Assembly (NCBI RefSeq): GCF_001565895.1
Contig: NZ_LSNE01000003.1
Location: forward strand, 64,653 to 128,652
DNA length: 64,000 bases
Direction of reading: 5' to 3'
Source: Paraglaciecola hydrolytica
GTDB lineage: Bacteria; Pseudomonadota; Gammaproteobacteria; Enterobacterales; Alteromonadaceae
The position numbers and the translations under genes are program-made. How positions within the stretch are numbered: the stretch's first letter is position 1; every line of letters begins with the position of its first letter. Below are positions 1 to 9,842 of the stretch, one piece after another. A model generated the notes under the pieces. The model was not told the DNA's origin. It saw only the letters and a program-made list of their open reading frames with translations, and ran no database searches.

Positions 1-2
1 GT

Positions 3-248
3 TTAGCTGTGGATAGAGTTGATGTGCGTTGCGCTGTGCCGGGAGATGCTCGTTTAACTTGCAATGGTTTTGGCTCGGTCAGTGATTCCAACTACTCAGA
101 CTGGGATTCAAACCAAGGCTTGGCGTCTTCTTTTGAAATTCTACCAATTAACTCACAAAACCCTATATCAAGTGTATCGGTTCCTCCAGTCTTATCGCTG
201 TTACTTCCTGCTTGCTTTGGGCTAATGCTAATGCGTCGCCGCGCATAA
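3..248 (+). CDS. PEP-CTERM-like exported protein, C-terminal part only
   Basis: The reading frame is open to the left window edge, so only about the last 81 residues are visible. They end in a Ser/Pro-containing stretch (SVSVPPV), a hydrophobic helix of about 15 residues (LLLPACFGLMLM) and a terminal RRRA. This is the layout of PEP-CTERM sorting signals, which are recognised by an exosortase in Gram-negative bacteria, but the motif reads VPPV rather than a canonical P-E-P. The visible ectodomain, rich in Ser, Asn and Asp, has no recognised domain. A second protein with a similar variant tail sits at 56,220-57,035. I infer an exported, probably envelope-anchored protein of unknown function. 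Confidence 0.6.
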   Translation, partial: LAVDRVDVRCAVPGDARLTCNGFGSVSDSNYSDWDSNQGLASSFEILPINSQNPISSVSVPPVLSLLLPACFGLMLMRRRA

Positions 249-426
249 TTAGTGATAAAGAAACTTTATATCACGTATATGGAGCTTATAAGTTTAGTAA
301 TGCTGACCATTAAACGGGGTTATAAATGCGCAAAATTTTGAATGTTAATAATTGTGCTAGGTACTTTGGCTATATGCCGGAAAAAGAGCCAACAGCTTAA
401 CTAACAATACACTCCCAAGTGTTTTA

Positions 427-454
427 GGGGCAAGCAGTGGCTTGCCCTATTTTT
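427..454 (+). terminator. Rho-independent terminator
   Basis: A 7-bp perfect stem (GGGCAAG / CTTGCCC) with a 6-base loop is followed by a short T-rich tract on the plus strand. It lies between the partial gene ending at 248 and the convergent TPR fragment ending at 503. It most likely ends plus-strand transcription. Confidence 0.6.
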
Positions 455-502
455 ATTCACAATAAAACGCCATACATCAAAATTACCGAGCCCTGCGCTA
501 GA

Positions 503-868
503 TTAATTAAGTTTCTTTTCCACTTTATTCAGTAATTCTTGCACATCTTTTAGGCGACCACTGTCAGCTAACTCGTGATCAACTCGGATTGGCGTTTGCT
601 GAGCGATTAATAAACGTTTTTGGGCTGCTTTATACTTACCTTCGTCGTATAAAAATTCAGCATAAAAATAATTACTATCGATGCCTTGTGGATCTAACAA
701 AATAGATTGTTCAAATAAGGTAACGGCTTTTTTATCACTGCCAAAAGCAACCGGCCAACTTGGTACTTTATGATAGAGAATAGCCAGACTGTTATAGGCC
801 TTGCCCGCCAGTGCTGTAGGTTCACGCTCAAGCACTAACTCATAATTGGCTGATTTAAGTGCTAAATT
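503..868 (-). pseudogene. TPR-repeat protein, N-terminally truncated
   Basis: About 122 codons read as helical TPR-like sequence: a motif around NSLAILYHKV, a second around AVTLFEQSILLDP, and a third around SNYFYAEFLYDEGKYKAAQKRL. The frame continues upstream of the first possible start (GTG near 835) with plausible protein sequence until an in-frame TAG at 869-871, and no ATG lies between. The gene therefore looks like the C-terminal end of a longer TPR protein that has lost its beginning. Beyond the stop the sequence leads straight into the upstream region of the dsbD-like gene on the other strand. It could still be expressed from a GTG, but a remnant is more likely. Confidence 0.5.
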
Positions 869-1000
869 CTATCGTAATTTTAGACACTTAGAACTTCGAT
901 CTGAGTTTCCATTTTGTCAATATCCCTAAGGATTTGCGCTATTAATCTAACTTACCGTAGTATTGTGCAAAATACCTACGATGTGGATTATTCGAACACA

Positions 1001-3067
1001 ATGAAAACAGCTTGGTCACGGATATTATGCAAGACTTTCTATCTCGCCTTTTTTGTTAGTGCCTCGTTGGTTTTCCACGCACAGGCACAAGATATCCGGA
1101 GTGCCAGCGGCCCCCACATTGAAGTAAAACTGCTCAATCAGCACAGTGCACTAGTTCCCGGGCAAAGTACTACGCTGGGTATCTTGTTATCACCCGAACC
1201 GGGCTGGCATACCTATTGGCGTAATTCTGGCGATTCGGGCGAAGCCCCCACTGTTAGTTGGCAGACCAATGCACCATTGTCTTTTGGCGATATTCAGTGG
1301 CCCTTGCCTCACGCAATACCCGTTGCCCATTTAGTTAATTACGGCTACGACAGCAACAACTTATTGATGGTCACCGTTACTGCTCCCGCTGATTTGCCCC
1401 TCGACCAGCCTATCAACATAGTGGCCGACCTTTCTTGGTTGGTATGTAAGGAAGATTGCATACCGGGCTGGGCGACACTTTCTATTACGCTGCCGGTACA
1501 AACCACAAACTCACCAAGTACCGATGCGCCAATCTTCAGCGCGACCCAACAACTTTTACCTCAACAGCAACAATTGTCGGGGCAGTTTGAAATCACTGAA
1601 GAACATATCGTGGTGCAAATTGCCGATATCGATACGACAAAGTGGTATCTATTTCCGTTTCGTAGTGATCTTATCCAGCACGCCGCACCACAAACTATCA
1701 TCGAGGATAGTGGTGTCACACGTTTTCTTATTCCGCGCTCGGCCTATTTTAATGGTAAAGCTGAGCAATTAGATTGGTTGTTAAGTGATGGTAAACAGGC
1801 CTATTACCTTACTACTTTGGCTAATTTATCAAGCAGTACTACCTCAAAAAGTATGACTTTGTTTACTCTGCTAAGCTTTAGCTTAATGGCCTTTGTTGGG
1901 GGTTTGATTTTAAACTTGATGCCCTGTGTACTGCCCATACTGTCTATCAAAGCCATGGCTTTACAATCCACCCAACAATCACTGAGTCATAAACTCGCAT
2001 ATTTGGTGGGTGTAGTGCTGTGTTTTAATCTTTTTGCTCTGATCATATTTTTACTGCAACAGAGTGGTCAGCAAGTTGGTTGGGGCTTTCACATGCAAGA
2101 ACCTATAGTGGTAGTTTCACTGGCCTTTTTGTTTACCTTTATCGCACTCGTTTTACTCGATGCTTTAAGCGTGAGTTCACGCTTTTCCGGTATCGGCCAA
2201 AGTCTGGTAGCGGGTGATAGTGCCGGCGCCCATTTTGCCACTGGCGCATTGGCGGTTGTTGTCGCCTCTCCTTGTACCGCGCCTTTTATGGCTGCAGCCC
2301 TTGGTATTGCGCTGGTCAGTCAGCCCTACGTCACTTTCATCATTTTTAATGCCTTGGCCCTTGGTTTTGCTCTGCCCATGACCTTATTATTTTTATCCCG
2401 TCGTGCTATGGCCTGGTTGCCCAAACCAGGGGTGTGGATGCAAACCTTTAAACAGTTTTTAGCCTTTCCGATGTTTATTACTGTGGCCTGGCTGTGCTGG
2501 GTGTATGCGGGGCAAGCCGGTAGTCAGGCTCAATTCGCCTTGTTACTGGCCTTAATCTGTTTCAGCATGTTTGCTTGGCTGTTGAGCCGCTCAGTTAAGT
2601 CTTTGGCGAAAGGTCTTTACACTGTGGGTTTGGTAATGAGTTTAGTATTACCCTACGTCATCAGCGTAAATATCAACAAACCAACAATAGGCGACAGCAA
2701 ACAAACCCATTACAGCCCTTTCGAAACAAAGCTAATCAACAAATTGCGCGATGAAAACCAAGTCGTCTTGGTGAATATGACAGCTGACTGGTGTATTACC
2801 TGCAAGGTTAACGAGCAAGTGGCGTTTTCCAGTGACAAAGTCACAAACCTATTCGCCCAAGAAGATGTGCACTACATTGTGGGCGACTGGACCAATAAAA
2901 ACAGAGAAATTCTAACTTTTTTGAACCAATACGAACGGGCGGGCGTACCTCTATATGTCGTTTATGCGGGTCGACAATATGAACAAGTGCTACCGCAAAT
3001 ACTCACTCCAGCAACTATAATTGACGCGATAAACACAGCAAAAGAGGAGCTTTACCATGTTAAATAA
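1001..3067 (+). CDS. DsbD/ScsB-type thiol:disulfide interchange protein
   Basis: This 688-residue inner-membrane protein carries reducing power from the cytoplasm to periplasmic thiol proteins. I start it at ATG 1001 because a clean signal peptide follows (FYLAFFVSASLVFHAQAQ). Domains in order: an N-terminal periplasmic DsbD-alpha-like domain with a Cys pair (WLVCKEDC); a CcdA-like membrane core of about eight helices with the Cys-bearing motifs NLMPCVLPI and VASPCTAPF; and a C-terminal thioredoxin domain with the active site WCITC near residue 600. All three redox pairs are present, so it should be functional. The next gene overlaps it by 11 bases, which makes the redoxin its likely electron acceptor. 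Confidence 0.88.
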   Translation: MKTAWSRILCKTFYLAFFVSASLVFHAQAQDIRSASGPHIEVKLLNQHSALVPGQSTTLGILLSPEPGWHTYWRNSGDSGEAPTVSWQTNAPLSFGDIQWPLPHAIPVAHLVNYGYDSNNLLMVTVTAPADLPLDQPINIVADLSWLVCKEDCIPGWATLSITLPVQTTNSPSTDAPIFSATQQLLPQQQQLSGQFEITEEHIVVQIADIDTTKWYLFPFRSDLIQHAAPQTIIEDSGVTRFLIPRSAYFNGKAEQLDWLLSDGKQAYYLTTLANLSSSTTSKSMTLFTLLSFSLMAFVGGLILNLMPCVLPILSIKAMALQSTQQSLSHKLAYLVGVVLCFNLFALIIFLLQQSGQQVGWGFHMQEPIVVVSLAFLFTFIALVLLDALSVSSRFSGIGQSLVAGDSAGAHFATGALAVVVASPCTAPFMAAALGIALVSQPYVTFIIFNALALGFALPMTLLFLSRRAMAWLPKPGVWMQTFKQFLAFPMFITVAWLCWVYAGQAGSQAQFALLLALICFSMFAWLLSRSVKSLAKGLYTVGLVMSLVLPYVISVNINKPTIGDSKQTHYSPFETKLINKLRDENQVVLVNMTADWCITCKVNEQVAFSSDKVTNLFAQEDVHYIVGDWTNKNREILTFLNQYERAGVPLYVVYAGRQYEQVLPQILTPATIIDAINTAKEELYHVK

Positions 3068-3665
3068 ACGATTATTCGGGGCCTTGTTTGCCCTTACTTT
3101 AAGTACCAGTGTGTTAGCCAAGGTGAGTATTGATAAGGCCGCACCTGATTTCACCCTCACTAACAGCCAAGGGCAAAGTGTCAGCTTGTCAGATTACAAG
3201 GGTAAATACGTGGTACTCGAATGGACCAACCATTTATGCCCTTACGTACAAAAACACTATGACAGCGACAACATGCAGAGTTTACAGCGCAAATACACCG
3301 CAGATGACGTGGTGTGGTTATCGATTATCTCCTCGGCACCCGGTAAACAAGGGTATGTAGAACCAGCCGAAGCCAATAGACTCACCGCAGAGCGTAAAGC
3401 CCTACCCTCTCACGTATTGTTTGATCCAGAGGGCGATACAGGCAAAAACTATGATGCCAAAACCACTCCGCATATGTACATCATCGATCCCCAAGGTCAA
3501 CTACGTTACGCCGGTGGCATAGATAACATAAAATCCGCTAATCAAGCCGACATTCCCAAAGCCATCAATTACCTTGATGCAGGCATGACAGCCCTATTAA
3601 GCGGTGGTGAAGTTGAAAACAAACTAACTGCCCCCTATGGATGCTCGATCAAATATAAAAGTTAG
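3057..3665 (+). CDS. Periplasmic thioredoxin-fold redoxin
   Basis: A 202-residue exported protein with a signal peptide (LFGALFALTLSTSVLA) and an AhpC/TSA-redoxin fold: the KAAPDFTLTNSQG entry, then NHLCPYVQKHY where a resolving CxxC would normally stand, then TTPHMYIIDPQG with the conserved cis-Pro. Only one Cys is at the active-site position, followed by Pro-Tyr; a second Cys is near the C-terminus (PYGCSIKY). This fits a peroxiredoxin-like or single-Cys reductant rather than a classic CxxC thioredoxin. Its start lies inside the end of the dsbD-like gene, so the two are probably translated together. The substrate is unknown. Confidence 0.8.
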   Translation: MLNKRLFGALFALTLSTSVLAKVSIDKAAPDFTLTNSQGQSVSLSDYKGKYVVLEWTNHLCPYVQKHYDSDNMQSLQRKYTADDVVWLSIISSAPGKQGYVEPAEANRLTAERKALPSHVLFDPEGDTGKNYDAKTTPHMYIIDPQGQLRYAGGIDNIKSANQADIPKAINYLDAGMTALLSGGEVENKLTAPYGCSIKYKS

Positions 3666-3737
3666 CTGAGCTAAGTCAGTGTAAGCGCTGTTAACCTTAA
3701 ATGCCTTACAGCAGTTGTAGCATGGTCATGATGGAGG

Positions 3738-4535
3738 ATGCGAATCTTGACTCAAGCCGGAAAAACGATAGTTAGAATAAGCTTATTTTGGAGCGTATTC
3801 TTTTTAATCCTTAAAGGCATGAATAGCATTTCTTCTGCTGTCCCAACGACAATGAAGTTTCTATTTGGAGCAAGTGTGCTAATTCTGACCAGCATGCTTG
3901 TGATCCTTTATTTCTTAAAAACGGAGCACCGCCACCTTAGTAGCATTGGTTTAAAGTGGCAGTCGGGCACCGCAAGGCATTTAGTTTTAGGAACATTGCT
4001 GGGCATGGCGGTGGTTGGCTTTATGCTGTTTACCCTTGCACTGTTGTCGCCCATCAAAGTCGAGCTTGTTGCTAATCCTGATTTTTGGAATGCCATTGGC
4101 TGGGCGACTGTTGTATTGATTGTTTTAGCTCTCATGGAAGAGATTGTCTTTCGCTCTTATCCATTTTTTCGACTAGCCGAGTCTGTTGGGATCAGAACAT
4201 CCATTTACCTTAGCTCTATTGTGTTTGCTTTCTATCATGGTTTAGATCCTGCCAATCTACTTGGGCCAGGTGTTTGGGGGCTGTATTTTGGCTTAGCCGC
4301 CATTAAAACCAAGGGCATTGCCCTGCCTTTAGGTCTTCACTTCGGACTTAATTTAATGCAATGTCTATTTGGCATGAAACCTCACCACGCAAGTTCGATT
4401 TGGACCATCGTACCTGATGGGACTACTCGATTTTTTGCTGCTGAAACTGTCGGCTTAAGCTTGCAAATCATCTTACTTATTGTTGGCGTAATTCTTATCG
4501 AATTACATGTGAGGCAAAAAGATGGAGCCATATAA
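3738..4535 (+). CDS. CPBP-family intramembrane metalloprotease
   Basis: A multi-pass membrane protein of about 265 residues with the CPBP (CAAX protease and bacteriocin-processing, Abi) signature: MEEIVFRSYPF (the EExxxR motif) near residue 133, FAFYHG (second motif) near residue 162 and LPLGLHFGLN (third motif) near residue 195. These residues form the membrane-embedded active site of the Rce1-like family. The ATG at 3738 touches a GGAGG at 3733-3737, which is too close; the TTG at 3747 lies 9 bases after that GGAGG and may be the true start. No partner gene is evident, so the substrate is unknown. Confidence 0.8.
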   Translation: MRILTQAGKTIVRISLFWSVFFLILKGMNSISSAVPTTMKFLFGASVLILTSMLVILYFLKTEHRHLSSIGLKWQSGTARHLVLGTLLGMAVVGFMLFTLALLSPIKVELVANPDFWNAIGWATVVLIVLALMEEIVFRSYPFFRLAESVGIRTSIYLSSIVFAFYHGLDPANLLGPGVWGLYFGLAAIKTKGIALPLGLHFGLNLMQCLFGMKPHHASSIWTIVPDGTTRFFAAETVGLSLQIILLIVGVILIELHVRQKDGAI

Positions 4536-4622
4536 CTCAAGCAAAACATCTAAGTATATTGCTGTTAAAAGCTCAAATTTTGTGCAAAGGTTAAACCTAT
4601 TAATGACACTAAAGGAGTTACC

Positions 4623-5147
4623 ATGAGACAAGGAATAATTGGCTATTCAAACCCAGCAAAAACAACGGGCTTTTTGTCATTAAGTGCGATGGGCGATTGG
4701 TTTATCGAACACATTGAAATTGTGCTCGTTATCCTTTGTTTTTTCGGCTATCAATATTTTGAATATCAACGCCAACAAAATGCTACCGCTATTGTGCAAA
4801 ACCCACAAAAGTATGATTTTTTGTTTGTAGATTATTTTGTATTAAATAAAAACTCGGATCCGAGACACCGTTATGTACCACTTAAAGTACTGTCGGTAGA
4901 CCAGCAAAACGTGACCTTTAAAATTGGCAATATCGCCCATTCCACAGCAGTTTCTCCCAGCCAACACATGAAATTTGATAGCGCTATGCACCGCAACTTT
5001 TATCGGGCTAACACACTCAGTTTGAGTAAAGACAAAATAGCTAATTTGTATAATTCAGGCATAATTTATGATGCTCGTCGCCCGCGAAACATTTATATCG
5101 ACGGCTGGGTTGTACTGACCCTTGCTGAACTGAACACCGAAAAGTGA
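4623..5147 (+). CDS. Membrane-anchored protein of unknown function
   Basis: A 174-residue protein with one clear membrane helix (IEIVLVILCFFGYQYF, residues about 32-47) followed by a soluble domain rich in Tyr, Phe and Asn. No family is recognised. The start is well supported: AAGGAGTT lies 6-7 bases before the ATG. It stands alone between the CPBP protease and the convergent MscS channel gene. I see no catalytic motif. Confidence 0.6.
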   Translation: MRQGIIGYSNPAKTTGFLSLSAMGDWFIEHIEIVLVILCFFGYQYFEYQRQQNATAIVQNPQKYDFLFVDYFVLNKNSDPRHRYVPLKVLSVDQQNVTFKIGNIAHSTAVSPSQHMKFDSAMHRNFYRANTLSLSKDKIANLYNSGIIYDARRPRNIYIDGWVVLTLAELNTEK

Positions 5148-5233
5148 GCACAGTAAGCGAGGTTTTAATTTAGGTTAGCAAGTGCTTATGCAGGAATAAC
5201 ACTGTATAACCGCGACGTCACTGCAACCGTCAT

Positions 5234-6460
5234 TTACAAGATATTCTCACCCTTTTCAGGATCACGGGCTTCTCTGGCTTGTTGCCTAATATCGTCAGCA
5301 TCACTCGCCAAATCTTCGCTCAGCTCCGGATCCTGCAAATCCACAGCGGTATCGTTAATCACTTCTTGTTGTTTAGAACTTATTTTTGGCTCTTGGAGGG
5401 ACTCAGAAGCCGTTGGTTGATGCACTACTATGCCCTGCGGAAAAATAATCTCTCGTGCGTCATCCGGCATACTAATACCCTGTTTTTCAAACTCACGCAT
5501 GATGGAACGCATTAAAAACGACGATACTTTTAGCAAACTATGGTTATGAGTATTGATCCAAAAATACACTTTAAGATTAACCGTCGACGAAGCCAACACA
5601 TCAACCAATACTTGAGGCTCGGGCTCAGTCAACACCGCATCCGTGGTGCTGAGTACTTGCATAGCGATTTTTTGCGCCTCGACTATGCTCGAATCATAGC
5701 CGATACCAATCACAAACTTGCCGCGGGATTTAGGATTAGCCGTAAGGTTACGAATGATGTTTTTATACACTGTCGCGTTGGGGATTTGAATGTGGTCCCC
5801 ATCAAAGTCCACTAAGGTAGTAGCCCTTGCCGTCACTTGTTTTACCACGCCGATCCGTCCTTCAACCTCTATCACATCATCAATTTTAAAAGGTTTTTGA
5901 ATACTCAGCAGTAAGCTCGAAATAAAGTTTTCAGCGATATCTTTAAAGGCAAACCCTATGATTAAACCCATCACACCGGTACCCGACAATACCGCTACTG
6001 CAAATTCGCTTAAACCGGCAAACCGCAGAAAAAGATAAAAGCCAAACAAGATAAACAAAATGCTGATAAGACGACGTGTTACCAAATGAATCAACTGGCT
6101 AGTGCTAACAAACGCAATGGGTTTGACCAGTAGGGTTGATAAGGGGCGAGCCAATAAAAAAATAATGATAAAGAGTGTTAAACCAAGTCCAATCATTGGC
6201 AGTTTTTGCAAAAAAGCCTGCCACGAAGCTTCTACTTCCGCCCAGATTAAACTTGTACTGTCACTAATCGACTCACTTTTAGTGGCTGGAAAAAGACTGC
6301 CCGATGGCTCATCAATGTCGTTATCTTGAGTTTGCCAAGTTAGTGCGTTAGTTAAGTGCATGGGATCTAAAAAATTAGGCAAGATGACACCATTTGCTTG
6401 CCCCAATGGGTAAATGATTGCCACCAACATAAGACTCGTTATTAACAGTGATTTAAACAT
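5234..6460 (-). CDS. MscS-family mechanosensitive ion channel
   Basis: A 408-residue small-conductance mechanosensitive channel that would open under membrane tension to release solutes during osmotic downshock. It has an N-terminal hydrophobic segment, two or three further membrane helices, and the pore-lining TM3 region followed by the typical beta-domain (GFAFKDIAENFISSLLLS, then KIDDVIEVEGRIGVVKQV and DGDHIQIPNATVYKN). The C-terminal 70 residues are a charged, probably disordered tail rich in Glu, Asp and Gln, longer than in E. coli MscS (286 residues). An extra N-terminal periplasmic stretch before the core is also present. It is monocistronic. Confidence 0.88.
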   Translation of the reverse strand: MFKSLLITSLMLVAIIYPLGQANGVILPNFLDPMHLTNALTWQTQDNDIDEPSGSLFPATKSESISDSTSLIWAEVEASWQAFLQKLPMIGLGLTLFIIIFLLARPLSTLLVKPIAFVSTSQLIHLVTRRLISILFILFGFYLFLRFAGLSEFAVAVLSGTGVMGLIIGFAFKDIAENFISSLLLSIQKPFKIDDVIEVEGRIGVVKQVTARATTLVDFDGDHIQIPNATVYKNIIRNLTANPKSRGKFVIGIGYDSSIVEAQKIAMQVLSTTDAVLTEPEPQVLVDVLASSTVNLKVYFWINTHNHSLLKVSSFLMRSIMREFEKQGISMPDDAREIIFPQGIVVHQPTASESLQEPKISSKQQEVINDTAVDLQDPELSEDLASDADDIRQQAREARDPEKGENIL

Positions 6461-6659
6461 AATTTCCCTAGGGCTAAGTTACTGTTGCTAGACGCTTACC
6501 TGACACACAAGATAGCAAGTTAGCTGCCAGCCATCAATTTTTCGCATAATTTGACTCCACCCCTGTTTGGTCTGTTTATTGCGTAGCAGTGATTAATAAG
6601 GCAATGATAAATAATTTATATGCCTCCTTGTTAACTCTACTTTGTAGGAATAATTCCTG

Positions 6660-7724
6660 ATGCTCGCACCTACTATTGAACTTAGCCCTAAGTCCCTTGA
6701 TTATTTAAATCGACGTGAGCTTAAGCAAAATGAAATCAGTGATTTTCAAGACTTGCTCAATAAAGCGCAAAACGAAGCGGTTCAACTTCAACGCTCGAGC
6801 AAAGAAATTCTAAGCCAGATGACAAAAGACGAATTATCTCTGCTGCAAAAGGCCAACAGCCTTGCCCATGACATAAAAGTGTCTGAACTATCAGAAGAAG
6901 GTGCGACCAACCTACTCCGTCAACCCGATCATTCAAACCGGGTTGACCTCAACAATGACGGCATTGTTGAGGTGGGTATCGGCAGAAACATGGTATTCCC
7001 ACCCGTTAACGCTCCTACTCATATCAAAACAGCTTGGGACAAAGCCACGGCGGACATGAGTGAATCCGCTGTTATGCACCTGCAATTAACTATGCATCTA
7101 ACCGTATTTGGTATTCAAATTGAAGGGCAAAATAAGGCAGAAAACATGTCGCCTCAACAACAATGGAGTCGTACTGGCATAGATGCTTTATTTTCTGAGT
7201 TAAGGGCAGGTTTAGATTTCAGGGTACAGCGCGAAGGCTGGACTGAACACAACAGCATGTTAAATAACTTCTATAATCGTTTTGAACAGGCTTTATCAGG
7301 TCAAGCGCCCCAAGCAGCGGCGTTATCAACAACAAACAACAAGTCCTCTGAGACCTCAGCAGAATCATCATCCACGCCATCAAAATCCGGCACAAAAACG
7401 CCACTGACAGAACAACAAAAAAGCCAGCGTTTACTCGATTTAATGCAGTCAATTATTGACGCCCGCCTAGGCCTCGATCGAGAAAAGCTCAAAGAAATTG
7501 AAGCACAAATGCAAGAAGTTGCCAACAATGACAAACTGGATAACAAGCAAAAAAAGCACCTGATTGAGCAACTTGAAAAACTCAAAGAAGCCTTTTTTGC
7601 TAGCCTCGAAGAAAAACTAGTGGAAGATGAAAAACGTAAATCAATTGTCAATTCACCCTCAACATTGCTCAATTCCTTGACCGAAGATCTGCTGAAAAAT
7701 GAATTAGTCAAACAAACTCGCTAA
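6660..7724 (+). CDS. Coiled-coil protein of unknown function
   Basis: A 354-residue hydrophilic protein without signal peptide or membrane helix. Residues about 15-75 and 255-330 are strongly helical and charged and look like coiled coils; residues 215-245 form a Ser/Thr/Lys-rich linker. A middle motif (RVDLNNDGIVEVGIG) resembles a Ca-binding DxNxDG loop as found in dockerin or EF-hand proteins. No family is recognised. A weak GGAA lies about 11 bases before the ATG. It is flanked by MscS (divergent) and ung (convergent), with no operon partner. Confidence 0.6.
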   Translation: MLAPTIELSPKSLDYLNRRELKQNEISDFQDLLNKAQNEAVQLQRSSKEILSQMTKDELSLLQKANSLAHDIKVSELSEEGATNLLRQPDHSNRVDLNNDGIVEVGIGRNMVFPPVNAPTHIKTAWDKATADMSESAVMHLQLTMHLTVFGIQIEGQNKAENMSPQQQWSRTGIDALFSELRAGLDFRVQREGWTEHNSMLNNFYNRFEQALSGQAPQAAALSTTNNKSSETSAESSSTPSKSGTKTPLTEQQKSQRLLDLMQSIIDARLGLDREKLKEIEAQMQEVANNDKLDNKQKKHLIEQLEKLKEAFFASLEEKLVEDEKRKSIVNSPSTLLNSLTEDLLKNELVKQTR

Positions 7725-7838
7725 ATGCTATATCCACAAACGAGGTGAAGCATATCCCAGATAAGAGCTTGCTTCAGGTGGTGCTGAGTTACGCCTCCTT
7801 ACTCATTTATTAGTCTTAACACCTAACGCTAACAACGA

Positions 7839-8504
7839 TCAAAGTTGCCAATGAATGGCTGACTTTTGCTGTTGTAACAACAATTGATTAGTTTGAGAGA
7901 AGTGTTTACAGCCTAAAAATCCGCGATGGGCAGATAGTGGCGAAGGATGTGGAGCATGTAATACGTGATGTTTGGTTTGATCAATAACTACACCTTTACG
8001 TTGAGCATGGCTGCCCCAGAGTAAAAATACCGTTCCCTGAGTATGCTGACTAAGTTGTTCAATAACTTTATCGGTAAACCTTTCCCAGCCGATTTTTGCG
8101 TGGGAATGGGCCTTTCCTTGTTCAACTGTCAGTACAGTATTTAGGAGTAATACCCCCTGCTCTGCCCAAGATTGCAAATACCCCTGTTTAGGGATCGAAA
8201 AGCCAGCAATATCACTTGCCAGTTCTTTATAGATATTCACTAACGAAGGGGGAGTTTTGACTTCAGGTAGTACTGAAAAACACAGGCCGTGAGCTTGATT
8301 AGGGCCGTGATAAGGATCTTGCCCGAGGATAACCACTTTAACTTGCTTGAGTTCTGTTAACTTAAAAGCATTAAAAACATCGGCTTGCGGCGGATAAATA
8401 ATCTTACCAGCCGCACGCTCTGCTGCTACATGGGACATGATGTGCTGAAAATACGGCTGTTTGTATTCTAGCTCCAGTACATCTGACCATGTCTCAGCTG
8501 CCAT
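7839..8504 (-). CDS. ung: Uracil-DNA glycosylase
   Basis: A 221-residue family 1 uracil-DNA glycosylase that excises uracil from DNA to start base-excision repair. All core motifs are visible: the water-activating [17 protein letters not shown] (catalytic Asp near residue 62), [17 protein letters not shown] (uracil-binding Asn region) and the DNA-intercalation loop [11 protein letters not shown] with the catalytic His. Length matches the family. It follows thrC by 3 bases on the same strand, so it may be co-transcribed with the thr operon. Confidence 0.96.
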   Translation of the reverse strand: MAAETWSDVLELEYKQPYFQHIMSHVAAERAAGKIIYPPQADVFNAFKLTELKQVKVVILGQDPYHGPNQAHGLCFSVLPEVKTPPSLVNIYKELASDIAGFSIPKQGYLQSWAEQGVLLLNTVLTVEQGKAHSHAKIGWERFTDKVIEQLSQHTQGTVFLLWGSHAQRKGVVIDQTKHHVLHAPHPSPLSAHRGFLGCKHFSQTNQLLLQQQKSAIHWQL

Positions 8505-8507
8505 CTA

Positions 8508-9791
8508 TTAACCTAATAAACTAAACAAGTGAGCCTTCAGCGCTGCATAATCGTTAGGCAAATCTACTGAGTAAGCTTCTTTGCTGGCACACTCTGCTAG
8601 GGCTTGTGGCAAGCTAATAGGTTGACCAAGGACATTTTCCACGGTTTCACGGAATTTAGCCGGATGAGCTGTACCCAAAAATATACCAGTTTGCCCTGGC
8701 TCTAATTGTCTAACCAAAGCCTTATAGGCAATAGCTGCATGGGGTTCGCTGACATAACCAAGTTGAGCCAACTGGCGCATAGCAACCTGAGTATATTCTT
8801 CGTCGATGGTATCGCCTGACAATACCGACTTATCCAAATAACCTTGCTCGATAATGGCTTCGATACGTGGCCAGTTATTTGGCTGACTCACATCCATAGC
8901 GTTCGACAAAGTAGCGATAGTGGCTTTTGGCGCCCATTCACCGGTTTTTAAATAACGAGGCACGGTATCATTAAGATTAGTCGCTGCAATAAAGTGTTTG
9001 ATTGGCAAACCCATTACTTTGGCAATCATGCCGGCCGTTAAGTTACCAAAATTACCACTAGGCACCGAAATGACTAAGTCTTCGCGCTCTTTGCTACTAA
9101 GCTGAGCAACCGCTTCAAAGTAATAACACACCTGTGCCACTAAACGGCTGATGTTAATTGAGTTAGCCGAGTTTAAATGCAGGCCAACACGTACTTCCTG
9201 ATCATCAAAGGCGCTTTTAACTAACTGCTGACAGGCATCAAAGTCCGCATCAATCGCCACGGTATGAATATTATCGCCTAGTGTAGTAAACAGTTTTTCC
9301 TGCAATAAACTGATTTTACCTTTAGGAAACAAAATCACCACATCGATGTTGTCCATACCATGAAAAGCATGGGCCACTGCCGCGCCGGTATCGCCTGACG
9401 TTGCCGTTAAAATAGTGATTTTTTCGCCTTTGGCTATTTCAGCCAAACACTGAGCCATAAAACGGCCGCCAAAGTCTTTAAACGCTAACGTTGGCCCGTG
9501 ATACAACTCAAGGCTGTAGATATTGTCAGTGACTTTTGTCAAGGGTGCTGGAAACGCAAACGCGCGCTCAACTATGCCAGCAATAGTGGCTTTAGGTAGT
9601 TCATCTCCGATGAGTTTAGTTAAAATCTCAACGCTTCGTTCAACAAAAGGCAAAGCCAGAATGGCGTCGATATCATCAAATTTAGCTAAGTTTGTTGGAA
9701 AAAATAAGCCTTGGTTTTTACCTAAGCCTTTTTTAACTGCCTCAGCAAAACTGGCTTTGTCTGAAGCATCTTTTAAATTTACGAGTTCCAA
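8508..9791 (-). CDS. thrC: Threonine synthase
   Basis: A 427-residue PLP enzyme that converts O-phosphohomoserine to threonine, the last step of the pathway. The PLP lysine lies in the motif YHGPTLAFKDFGGRF near residue 108; TSGDTGAAVAHAF and VPSGNFGNLTAG bind phosphate and cofactor. The start aligns with E. coli ThrC at its very N-terminus (NLKDASDKASFAEAV) and is a TTG at 9791, preceded by AAGG at suitable distance; an in-frame TAA a few codons upstream rules out a longer form. It is the third gene of thrABC. Confidence 0.95.
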   Translation of the reverse strand: MELVNLKDASDKASFAEAVKKGLGKNQGLFFPTNLAKFDDIDAILALPFVERSVEILTKLIGDELPKATIAGIVERAFAFPAPLTKVTDNIYSLELYHGPTLAFKDFGGRFMAQCLAEIAKGEKITILTATSGDTGAAVAHAFHGMDNIDVVILFPKGKISLLQEKLFTTLGDNIHTVAIDADFDACQQLVKSAFDDQEVRVGLHLNSANSINISRLVAQVCYYFEAVAQLSSKEREDLVISVPSGNFGNLTAGMIAKVMGLPIKHFIAATNLNDTVPRYLKTGEWAPKATIATLSNAMDVSQPNNWPRIEAIIEQGYLDKSVLSGDTIDEEYTQVAMRQLAQLGYVSEPHAAIAYKALVRQLEPGQTGIFLGTAHPAKFRETVENVLGQPISLPQALAECASKEAYSVDLPNDYAALKAHLFSLLG

Positions 9792-9842
9792 TGTTTAATA
9801 CCTTATATAAATGAGTTAGCAATGCTGGCTGAAAAGCACTGC

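Noticed and set aside
326-397. 23-codon ORF starting MRKIL
   Set aside because: No ribosome site and no recognisable sequence; lies in the gap before a terminator.
7301-7711. 136-codon Ser-rich ORF antisense to the coiled-coil gene
   Set aside because: It is the mirror of a Lys/Glu/Gln-rich coding strand and has low-complexity Ser/Phe composition; no independent start signal.
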